Made by a program: the position numbers and the translations under genes. From NCBI GenBank assembly GCA_002428015.1, contig DIZW01000068.1, positions 185,636-249,635 of the forward strand: DNA of 64,000 nt, given 5' to 3'. Positions 18,517 to 25,324 of this stretch are shown here, in pieces. The notes under the pieces are model-generated. The model did not search any database, was not told where the DNA came from, and saw only the letters and a list, made by a program, of their open reading frames with translations. The number at the start of each line of letters is the position of its first letter. Positions within the stretch are counted from its first letter, which is position 1. This stretch comes from Oxalobacteraceae bacterium UBA6018 (GTDB taxonomy: Bacteria > Pseudomonadota > Gammaproteobacteria > Burkholderiales > Burkholderiaceae_D).

Positions 18517-18799
18517 ATGCCGACAGTGACTCTTCGGCCGCGAGTCCGGATCGCCATCAGCGGAATCTGGGAATACACCGCGAAGACAGCGAGGAGCGGG
18601 CCGATGCATTCGTCGACCGGATCAGCGCCAAATTCAAACTTCGTTTGGGCCAGCCTGAGCTTGGCCGCACGCGCATGAACTCATGGCGCAACTTAGGAGT
18701 TTCCCGTTTTATCGCTACGTGATCTTTTATCGCGCAGTATCCGACGGAATTGAGGTCATCCGCGTACTGTACAGTGCCCAGGACGTCGAAACGCAATTC
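18517..18799 (+). pseudogene. ParE/RelE-type toxin relic with two frameshifts
   Basis: Three reading frames together rebuild a ParE-family toxin. The first frame (from ATG 18517) gives MPTVTLRPRVRIAISGIWEYT. The second (to about 18675) gives EDSEERADAFVDRISAKFKL and QPELGRTR. The third (from about 18680) gives RSFPFYRYVIFYRAV, then DGIEVIRVLYSAQDVETQF. Two single-base deletions, near 18578 and 18675, explain the joins, and the normal stop after the last segment is also missing. No intact antitoxin gene lies upstream. The identification rests on the family's typical sequence order and is fairly secure; the gene must be inactive. Confidence 0.7.
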
Positions 18800-18920
18800 C
18801 ATCCGCGCAAGTGGCGGACGGCTTATCGGCCAAAAATGACGAGTCGATTGCAGGTCCAGCAGTTGCCGGCGCCACAAAGCGCCGGCGCGGACTCGGGGAG
18901 AAAAATTGACCGGCGCCTCA

Positions 18921-20450
18921 TCACCCCAGCCGATACCGCTCGCGCAAGATCTGCGCCGCCTGCGCCAGTGCATGCAGCTTGGCCTCGGCCACCCGCTCCG
19001 AATTGAGGGGATTATCCGCGAAGGTGGCGAAGCCGCAGTCCGGGGTGAGAAGCAGGCGCTCGGCGCCGAACAGCTGGATCGCCTGTTCGACATGGGCCAC
19101 GATTGAATCGACGCTTTCCACGTGCGCGTGCTTCTGGTTACAGGCGCCGATGCCGATACGCAGGTGATCCGGCAGGCGCGTGAGAATTTCCATTTCACCG
19201 GCGCGCGGCGTACACAGTTCGAGGAACAAGGTGCCCACTTTCATCTGCCCCAGAATGTCGACCAGCGGCTCGTAGTTGCCCGACAGCGCCTTGCTCTCGT
19301 CGGCCGTCCAGTTGCCCCGGCACATGTGCAGCGCGAGACGCTCCGGCGGAAAGCCTGCGGTCACGGCGTTGACCAGGTCGCGCGCGAAAGCCAGCTCGAC
19401 CGGGCTGTCGCTCTTGGCCGACAGCGCCCCGCACATGAAACTGCGCTGGCTGGCCGGGCCGCTGAAGACCACTTCGGACAGCACCGGCTCGTCGAGCTGG
19501 ACCAGCGCGGTGCCGGCGGCCAGCAGGCAGGCGATCTCTTCGCGCAGCACGCGCACGATGTCGATGGCCAGCGATTCGCGGTCGGCGTAGGCGCGGTCGG
19601 AGATGCATTCCATCCACATGGTGCGGGTCAACAGATAGGGGCCGGGCAGCGCCACCTTGACCGGGCGGTCGGTGAGGGTGCGCACGAACTCGGCCTCGTG
19701 TACGGCGATGCCGCGGCTGCGTCCGAGCGGCCCAAACAAGGCCGGATGGCGCACGTCGCCGGCCGGCACGTCGAGGGCGCGCAATTCGCGTTCGAATTCC
19801 TCAGGATCGTCGACCAGCGGCAGCAGGTCGGTCAGCGGGATCAGCTGGCAGTTGTCCAGGCGCGACGCGACGAAGCTGGAATAGCTGTCGCGCCGCTGCT
19901 CGCCATCGCTGACGACGTCGGCGCCGGCGCGCACCTGGGCGCTGACGGCCAGGCGGACCGCATCGTCGGCGGTGGCCTGGAAAGCGGCCTCGTCGAGCCG
20001 GCCTTCCATGTGTTCGTGGACCGCTTGCAGCATCCAGCGCGGCCGCGGCCAGCTGCCGATGCCCATCACCGACAGCGGGCGGATGGCCGGCGCCGGCGCC
20101 GCAGGCGGGAACACGAGCAAGGGCTTGACGTCGACCAGGGCCACGCCGGCGCGCATCTCGGGCGCCGCCGTCACGGTGCTCTTGCGTTCGGACAGCGCGC
20201 CCTTGGCCACCAGGAAGCTGCGCTGCTTGCCCTGCTTGATGAAGGACACCAGTTCGTTCTTGGTCATGCGGCACCAGGCCGGCAGGTCCTCGTCGACCGA
20301 GGATTCGGTGGAGCGGATTTCAAGCAGGCCGCCGCGTTCCAGCGGGTCGATGTGCTTGCGTATCAGTAGCAGCAAGCCGTTGCCGCAATCAAGGTCGCCA
20401 CCGTCGAAACTGACGTCGGCTTGCTGGGGATGCTCAGTGGAGATGGTCAT
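18921..20450 (-). CDS. Fusion of a TusA-like domain and a MetE-type methyltransferase domain
   Basis: Residues 10-85 form a TusA/SirA-like domain with Cys22 (LDCGNG) and Cys60 (PAWCRMTKNEL). It lacks the usual CPxP motif. Residues about 125-509 resemble the catalytic C-terminal domain of cobalamin-independent methionine synthase. QLDEP is at 319-322, and the expected zinc ligands are all present: His375 and Cys377 (HMC), Glu411 and Cys472 (PDCGF). The MetE N-terminal half is missing. It is the last gene of a six-gene operon containing another TusA-like and two DsrE-like proteins. A methyl transfer involving a sulfur carrier or small thiol is plausible; the substrate is unknown. Confidence 0.8.
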   Translation of the reverse strand: MTISTEHPQQADVSFDGGDLDCGNGLLLLIRKHIDPLERGGLLEIRSTESSVDEDLPAWCRMTKNELVSFIKQGKQRSFLVAKGALSERKSTVTAAPEMRAGVALVDVKPLLVFPPAAPAPAIRPLSVMGIGSWPRPRWMLQAVHEHMEGRLDEAAFQATADDAVRLAVSAQVRAGADVVSDGEQRRDSYSSFVASRLDNCQLIPLTDLLPLVDDPEEFERELRALDVPAGDVRHPALFGPLGRSRGIAVHEAEFVRTLTDRPVKVALPGPYLLTRTMWMECISDRAYADRESLAIDIVRVLREEIACLLAAGTALVQLDEPVLSEVVFSGPASQRSFMCGALSAKSDSPVELAFARDLVNAVTAGFPPERLALHMCRGNWTADESKALSGNYEPLVDILGQMKVGTLFLELCTPRAGEMEILTRLPDHLRIGIGACNQKHAHVESVDSIVAHVEQAIQLFGAERLLLTPDCGFATFADNPLNSERVAEAKLHALAQAAQILRERYRLG

Positions 20451-20537
20451 GGTGGTTTCCTGCCAGTGTGCTTAAGGTCGGCAAGCGCGGTCGACAAGCT
20501 GGTGCTCGCCGCCCGCGCCTGCATCCAGATGGAGGCC

Positions 20538-22055
20538 TTACTTCGCGTTGCGCTTGCCGACTTCGTAGCTGACGCCGGCCGCGCCAAGCGCGAGGATCGA
20601 CGGGGCCACGATCATGCCGAGCGGTACCGACTTGGCAGGCGCCTGCGGCTGCTGCGACAGCGCGGTCGACATGCGCAGCGCCATCGCGCGGCCGACATCC
20701 TTGAGGATTGCCTGGCCGGCCACGCGGCCCTGGCCGAGCACCAGGTCCATGTTCATGACGCCGGTACCGCCCAGGTTGGCCGAACGGTTGCCGTCGCGGT
20801 CGGAAATATGCCAGCCGCGCACTTCCTTGCCGTCGAGCTGGTCGAGGGTGACCTTGAAGTATTTCTCAGGGCCGTCGACCGACGCGCCGGGCGCAAGGCG
20901 GATCTCTTCCTTGTTAGTCAGCATGAAGCCGAAGTTATGGCCGGACGGGCAGGCGATCGGGTAGACCGAAAAGCGCGCATCCTGGGCGTAGGTGTCGCCG
21001 TACTTCAGGCTGAACGTTTTTCCGTACAGCTTCAGCTCAGCCTGGCCGTCCTTGATCGCGGCCGGGCTCGGCACCAGGAAGCCGGCGATGTCGCCGTATT
21101 CAAACACCAGCGCCTTGCGGGCAGTCGTGTCTTCGATGACGCGGTCGCGCTGCACCGGTCCCAGCACGCGGTCGAGCTTGACCACTTTGCCTTCGAGCAC
21201 CTGGATGCGTACCGTGCCGGCTTTCTCGTTCACCTCGGCCACGCGCACCAGGCGCTGGCCGATTTTCCATTCCTGGCCGGCCTTTGCCATGCCCGCGAAT
21301 GCCTTGTCGCCGCCCAGCAGGATGCGGTCCATGCGCACGCCCGAGATCCAGTCGAAGACCATCTTGTCGCGCGTCACTTCACGGGCCTGGCCCTGGTTGT
21401 AGAGCTGGGTGAACTTCATGCCCCACCAACCCGGCTGGTCCGACGACAGCACCGGATTGCCGAACGCCCAGTCCCAGTCGGTGCCCGCGATGGTCTTCAC
21501 GTGCAGGGTATGGTTGGAGGTCTGCTCGTGGCCCACCGTGGCGTAATAGTGATAAACCTGGCCGCCCACCGTCACGCTTTGCCCGGACGGGATGGTCACG
21601 TTTTCCTTGACGACGATGCTCATGTCGTAATCGATATAGGTCGGCGTGCGGGTGAGAACCGGCAACTGCTCACCGTGCAGGGCGACTTCGCCGCCCCAGG
21701 TGTCCTCGAGATACACGAGGCCGCCCGGAGGGATCACGACCTGGCCGTTGTCGACCCGGCTGCGGCGGATGAACACGCCATCGTACTTGGCCTTCTTGTT
21801 GCCAAGGTCATCGGTGATCATGCGGCCTTGCGGCAAGCCTGGCAGGACGGCGACGTAGGCCGGGTCCTTAGGGCGGTCGGCGACCAGCGACAACGGCGGC
21901 GGTGCCAGGTCGGTCGTGGCAATCGGGTGCGCAAGCGGCATGTCGGGACGGGCGCGCGTCAACACCTGCGCGTAGTCGGTCGCCTGGGCGAGGGGCGCGA
22001 TGGAAAGAGTCAGCAAGGCACCCAGCAAGGCGTTGCGCAGTGGAGTCGTTTTCAT
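20538..22055 (-). CDS. Exported protein of unknown family in the sulfur-carrier operon
   Basis: This 505-residue protein has a signal peptide (cleavage near APLAQA, residue 25). It has a large domain rich in beta structure and a single hydrophobic C-terminal segment (LGMIVAPSILALGAAGVSY) followed by basic residues. This suggests a periplasmic protein anchored by its C-terminus. Histidines cluster in YHYYATVGHEQTSNHTLHV, which could bind metal. I do not recognise the family. The gene starts 12 bp after the Cys-containing membrane-protein gene and ends 87 bp before the TusA-MetE fusion gene, so its function is probably tied to theirs. Confidence 0.75.
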   Translation of the reverse strand: MKTTPLRNALLGALLTLSIAPLAQATDYAQVLTRARPDMPLAHPIATTDLAPPPLSLVADRPKDPAYVAVLPGLPQGRMITDDLGNKKAKYDGVFIRRSRVDNGQVVIPPGGLVYLEDTWGGEVALHGEQLPVLTRTPTYIDYDMSIVVKENVTIPSGQSVTVGGQVYHYYATVGHEQTSNHTLHVKTIAGTDWDWAFGNPVLSSDQPGWWGMKFTQLYNQGQAREVTRDKMVFDWISGVRMDRILLGGDKAFAGMAKAGQEWKIGQRLVRVAEVNEKAGTVRIQVLEGKVVKLDRVLGPVQRDRVIEDTTARKALVFEYGDIAGFLVPSPAAIKDGQAELKLYGKTFSLKYGDTYAQDARFSVYPIACPSGHNFGFMLTNKEEIRLAPGASVDGPEKYFKVTLDQLDGKEVRGWHISDRDGNRSANLGGTGVMNMDLVLGQGRVAGQAILKDVGRAMALRMSTALSQQPQAPAKSVPLGMIVAPSILALGAAGVSYEVGKRNAK

Positions 22056-22067
22056 GGTTCTGTTTTT

Positions 22068-22604
22068 TTAGTGATGATGTTGAGGTGCGGTGGTGGCCTG
22101 TGGTGGCATCACGGGGCAGGCGTTCAGGGTGCGGGACAGGTAGAGCGTTCCCCATCCGGTCAGCAATAGCGTATTGAGTGCCATCATCCACTTCGGGACG
22201 CCGGCCAGCGCGGCGCTGGCCACGCCCAGCCCGACCACGGACAGGGCAGGGGCCAGGCAGCCCAGGCACAGGGCGCCCAGGGCCAGCGCGCCGGCACCCA
22301 CCGCCGCGCCCGAGGCCACGCCGGCGCCCAGGCGACGGGCGCGCGACAGCACGAAGGCGATGAACGCGCTTGCCAGGCCGATCGCGATGGCGCTGAAGTA
22401 CTCCTGCTTGCGCATGAAGCTGACGAACCATGCCTGGGTGGGCGCGTAGTCGATGTGGCCGGCGTGGTTGAAGTCGGCGCTGGTGAAGCCGCAGGCCTCG
22501 GCCAGCTCCGGCGATGCGGGCATCTCGAAACGGGCCCATCCGAGCGCGATGTAGCCGAGCGCGACAATCAGGAACACCGACAGCATCAGGCGTCGTGGCA
22601 GCAT
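22068..22604 (-). CDS. Small membrane protein with a Cys-x-x-Cys membrane segment
   Basis: This 178-residue protein has an N-terminal hydrophobic segment, then about three further membrane segments. One contains LCLGCLAPAL, a CxxC pair inside the membrane. A further Cys lies in NACPV, and the C-terminus ends in three histidines. A role in moving a metal, a thiol or sulfur across the membrane is possible but inferred. The ATG at 22604 is preferred to TTG 22607 because AGGAGG lies 8 bases upstream. That site overlaps the stop codon of the preceding DsrE-like gene, which implies coupled translation. The family is not recognised. Confidence 0.75.
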   Translation of the reverse strand: MLPRRLMLSVFLIVALGYIALGWARFEMPASPELAEACGFTSADFNHAGHIDYAPTQAWFVSFMRKQEYFSAIAIGLASAFIAFVLSRARRLGAGVASGAAVGAGALALGALCLGCLAPALSVVGLGVASAALAGVPKWMMALNTLLLTGWGTLYLSRTLNACPVMPPQATTAPQHHH

Positions 22605-22617
22605 CAAGCGGTCCTCC

Positions 22618-22980
22618 TTAGTAGCTCACGCTCGGGCAGCCTTCGCTCATGAATTCGACCAGCTTGGCGCCGCCAACGATGGCTGCGCCGTCGACCAGTT
22701 GCTCTTCGTCGAGCTTGCGCTTCTTGAAGCACGGCGAGCAGACGAACATTTTTCCGCCAGCCTTGGCGAAGTTGTCCATCAGCTCCTTGAGCGGTGCGAA
22801 GCCTTCCTCGTGTACGGCGTCGGCGGCGCCTTTCTGGGCCAGGCGGGTGCCCTCGATCGACAGGAAAACGATGGTGTCCTTATCCGACGCGACGGCGGCG
22901 TTGGCGATGACGAAGGCGACGGTCGCCTTGTCGGTGTTGTCGAGGCCGTGGGTCAGGCTGATCAGGAATTTTCCGGACAT
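22618..22980 (-). CDS. DsrE-family sulfur-carrier-like protein with CxxC
   Basis: This 120-residue cytoplasmic protein has the DsrE fold pattern: KFLISLTHGLDNTDKATVAFVIANAAV, a central VFLSIEGTRLA strand and a C-terminal KMFVCSPCFKKRKL segment. The CSPC pair sits where DsrE-family proteins carry their reactive cysteine. Such proteins accept and pass on persulfide sulfur, often with TusA. The ATG at 22980 follows GGAG; an ATG at 22992 overlaps that site and is less likely. The gene lies between a TusA-like gene and the membrane-protein gene. Confidence 0.85.
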   Translation of the reverse strand: MSGKFLISLTHGLDNTDKATVAFVIANAAVASDKDTIVFLSIEGTRLAQKGAADAVHEEGFAPLKELMDNFAKAGGKMFVCSPCFKKRKLDEEQLVDGAAIVGGAKLVEFMSEGCPSVSY

Positions 22981-23043
22981 GTGAGTCTCCATTGAGGTTG
23001 GTGTAACAGGGCGAAGCGGGCGTTACTGGCGCCTGCGGAAAAA

Positions 23044-23301
23044 TCAGGGTTTTGCGCGTATCCAAAAGGCGCTGGCCTGTGGATCGTGCGCGATCAGGAC
23101 GTTGTTGGTCATGCGGCACCAGGCGGGAATATCGGCCGGGGCGCCGGGGTCGAGCGCGGTGATCTTGAACACCTTGCCCGGCGCCTGGCGCACGCGTTGG
23201 CGCAGTTCCAGCACCAGCTCGCCACAGCCGAGCTCGCCGGCATTCCATTCGACATCATGATCGGCTTGGGTTGGCAGGGGTGCAGTTGTCATTGTATTCA
23301 T
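23044..23301 (-). CDS. TusA-like sulfur-carrier domain protein
   Basis: This 85-residue protein has the same layout as the N-terminal domain of the TusA-MetE fusion 2.6 kb downstream: GELGCGELVLELR, then PAWCRMTNN. Both lack CPxP and instead have a Cys-Gly motif plus a second conserved Cys. The two are probably paralogues, one free and one fused. A second ATG three codons in is also possible as the start. Sulfur-carrier function is inferred from family and neighbours. Confidence 0.8.
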   Translation of the reverse strand: MNTMTTAPLPTQADHDVEWNAGELGCGELVLELRQRVRQAPGKVFKITALDPGAPADIPAWCRMTNNVLIAHDPQASAFWIRAKP

Positions 23302-23402
23302 TCGGTATTCGCATTGATGGGGCGTGGCGGCTAATCAGTGGCGGCGCATGCTGTGGCGCTCGGGTTCGCTATTGCAACAGCACGGCAGCCGGGGCAATAG
23401 CG

Positions 23403-23780
23403 TCAGAACACCATGAACCGCGCGCCAGGCTCCAGGCCGGCCACCAGCAGCGACGCCGCCCCGCGCACACCCGCCATCTCATCGATCAGTTCGTCCGCGC
23501 GGCAGCCTTGTTCCGTCAGCGCGACCGGGCAGGCGAACAACTCGACGCCGAGGGCGACGGCCTGGCGGATCTGGGCCAGCAGCGCGGCATCGGCAGCGCC
23601 GCGGCGAAACAGCGCCACGGAGCGGCTCACGGCATGCATTTCGACGGCGACATCCATGGCCGCCGCCGTCACCGCATAGCGTAGCGGAATGGCCATCGAC
23701 TCGGGCGCCTCGACCCGCGCGCTGTTGAGCAAAATGACCAGTCGCGGCACGCTTGCGGTAGGCAGGGACGGTTCAGACAT
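23403..23780 (-). CDS. Second DsrE-like protein, first gene of the operon
   Basis: This 125-residue protein resembles the DsrE/DsrF fold: a first strand RLVILLNSARVE, an alanine-rich helix (PLRYAVTAAAMDVAVEMHAV), a RSVALFRRGAAD strand-turn, and a C-terminal ELFACPVALTEQGC segment with two cysteines. It opens the operon, 101 bp before the TusA-like gene. Its N-terminal extension MSEPSLPTASVP is variable. It is clearly diverged from the other DsrE-like protein, so the two may form a hetero-oligomer as in Dsr/Tus systems. Confidence 0.75.
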   Translation of the reverse strand: MSEPSLPTASVPRLVILLNSARVEAPESMAIPLRYAVTAAAMDVAVEMHAVSRSVALFRRGAADAALLAQIRQAVALGVELFACPVALTEQGCRADELIDEMAGVRGAASLLVAGLEPGARFMVF

Positions 23781-24149
23781 GGGAGGCGATGCGCGACTGC
23801 ATGCTCGCGCGGCTTAATAGTTTATTCAGGTGCGTCATGTTACACGAAGCGATGGCATTTGATAAAGAAGGAGGGGAGCCAGTTAGCAAATTGTCTGCGC
23901 ATCGCGCGACGAGGATCCCGTCATTCGATCGCAATCGCAGAGTCGCGCCAGGGGGGAATTGTTTAAGTTACCAACGCAAGGGAAGGCAAGATTGATCGCA
24001 GCACGGAATGCGATGGCGAAATCATATGCGCACGCCATATGCGCACGCGAGCGCATCCTACCTGCGCCAGTGTGCATGTGCAGGCAAATCAAGTGCCGAG
24101 CAGCGCGGCTAAGATCCACGACAGCGGCGCTGCTTGCCCGGGATGGCCG
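23781..24149. other. Promoter region of the sulfur-carrier operon
   Basis: No gene was found in these 369 bases. The region must contain the promoter of the minus-strand operon and the end of the Gly-rich protein's transcript. A moderately AT-rich patch at 23815-23870 would be the natural promoter position, but no convincing -35/-10 pair or operator was identified. Confidence 0.4.
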
Positions 24150-24476
24150 TCAGCGCTTAACGTTGCCGCCTTGCTGGGCGCCGCCAGGACCTTGGGTGCC
24201 GACCGTGCCTGTTTCTCCGCCGGGGTAGCCGCTGCCCTTGAGCTGGTCGCCAAGTGCGATGCTGTCCTGCGCGGCGTTGCCTGGGGCGCCTTGGCGAGCA
24301 TGGTCTTCATGCCGCTTGCCCGGTCCTACGCCTTCCGCACCGGCATCGACGTCCTGACCGGCCGGCTCGATGCCGCCAGCATGCCCACCTGCAATGCCAT
24401 CGATCGGGGTATCGGTTTCGCTACCGATCGATTGCTGCCCAGCATCCGCTGTCCCGTTGTTTCCTTGCGTTGCCAT
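24150..24476 (-). CDS. Small Gly/Gln-rich hydrophilic protein
   Basis: This 108-residue protein is hydrophilic and of low complexity, with repeated Gly, Gln, Asp and Ala and no cysteine or membrane segment (MATQGNNGTADAGQQ at the start, GGAQQGGNVKR at the end). The composition is that of a hydrophilin or general-stress protein, presumably disordered. The ATG at 24476 is chosen because GAGGAG lies just upstream. The same frame extends to 24539 without a better start. No family was recognised, so a stress role is only a suggestion. Confidence 0.6.
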   Translation of the reverse strand: MATQGNNGTADAGQQSIGSETDTPIDGIAGGHAGGIEPAGQDVDAGAEGVGPGKRHEDHARQGAPGNAAQDSIALGDQLKGSGYPGGETGTVGTQGPGGAQQGGNVKR

Positions 24477-24771
24477 GAAGTTCTCCTCGTTAAATGTAAC
24501 CATCTTCGCATCGTAGAGTATCAGTTCGCTACGAAACATGGGCGCGCGTCACGCCGTGCCGTACGGGGGCTGCGTCATGAATTCATGCTACTTCGTCAAC
24601 GTCGCCCGCGTCGCCGCGTCGCGGTCCGGCACATGAAACAAATGCTACGAAGTGTGTCAAAACCGTATGTACAGTCCGCTGCGCGGTATTCTGGTCACGT
24701 TGTACTTGCTCCCGTGTCAACATTAAGACGCGAGCCGCTCAAATATTTAACATTTATCCGGAGAAAAACAC

Positions 24772-25167
24772 ATGAAGAAAATTGCCCTGTTAGTCGCTAT
24801 CTGTTCCGTGTTCGCCGTGGCTCACGCCGCTCCGAAGAAACATCATACGGCGCATGCCACCCACACTGCCGCTACCGAGAAGAAGACAAGCGACACCAAT
24901 GCGGATGCCGATACGGCCGCAGCCCAGGCGAAGGACAATACGCAGGTCGGCGCGAGCACGGTCGCCGATACCCAAGCCGGTAGCCCGGCGGCTACGGCCC
25001 AGCCCGCGCCTGCGACCGAGGCGACTCCCGCGATGCCAGCGAGCCCGGCAATGCCGGCCATGCCTGCAACCCCGGCAAGCCCAGCAACCCCGGCAACGCC
25101 AGCGAGCCCGGCAATGCCTGCGATGCCAGCGAGCCCGGCAATGCCAGCCGCACCTGCCGGTAAGTAA
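24772..25167 (+). CDS. Exported Pro/Ala/Met repeat protein
   Basis: This 131-residue protein has a clear signal peptide (MKKIALLVAICSVFAVAHA). It then has a His/Thr/Lys-rich segment, an Asp/Ala/Thr-rich middle and a C-terminal run of PAxPAx tripeptides (PAM, PAS, PAT) over about the last 45 residues. It is probably an extended periplasmic or surface polypeptide. Methionine recurs regularly, which could allow metal binding or oxidation sensing, but no function is known. A GGAG site precedes the start, and a strong hairpin-T terminator follows at 25207-25240. Confidence 0.75.
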   Translation: MKKIALLVAICSVFAVAHAAPKKHHTAHATHTAATEKKTSDTNADADTAAAQAKDNTQVGASTVADTQAGSPAATAQPAPATEATPAMPASPAMPAMPATPASPATPATPASPAMPAMPASPAMPAAPAGK

Positions 25168-25206
25168 AACGCTCCACGCCTCGGCACCGTCCGAGGCATC
25201 GTCACC

Positions 25207-25240
25207 AGCACGCTTCGCCATTGGCCAGCGTGCTTTTTTT
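25207..25240 (+). terminator. Intrinsic terminator after the Pro/Ala/Met repeat gene
   Basis: AGCACGCT (25207-25214) and AGCGTGCT (25227-25234) form a perfect 8-bp stem with a 12-base loop, followed by a run of T residues to 25240. It lies about 40 bp after the stop codon. Confidence 0.8.
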
Positions 25241-25272
25241 CGTGCGTTCTGCGATTCCGAATGCGGGCGCGC

Positions 25273-25300
25273 AAAAAAATACGGCGCCGCGGCGCCGTAT
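25273..25300 (-). terminator. Intrinsic terminator of the pectin operon
   Basis: A fully palindromic 22-bp sequence (25279-25300, ATACGGCGCC mirrored around a central GC) is followed on the minus strand by six or more T residues (25278-25273). It lies about 25 bp beyond the stop of the pectate lyase-pectinesterase gene and is oriented to end that operon. Confidence 0.85.
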
Positions 25301-25324
25301 GGTTGATGCGTAGGGCCCGCTTGC

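Noticed and set aside
18865..18886. Strong GCCGGCGC/GCGCCGGC hairpin after the sulfur-carrier operon as an intrinsic terminator
   Set aside because: The 8-bp stem is perfect but no T-tract follows on the minus strand, so I could not support intrinsic termination.
19122..20369. Long plus-strand frame opposite the TusA-MetE gene
   Set aside because: Composition is rich in Arg, His and Gly with no family match; the opposite strand carries intact zinc-ligand motifs.
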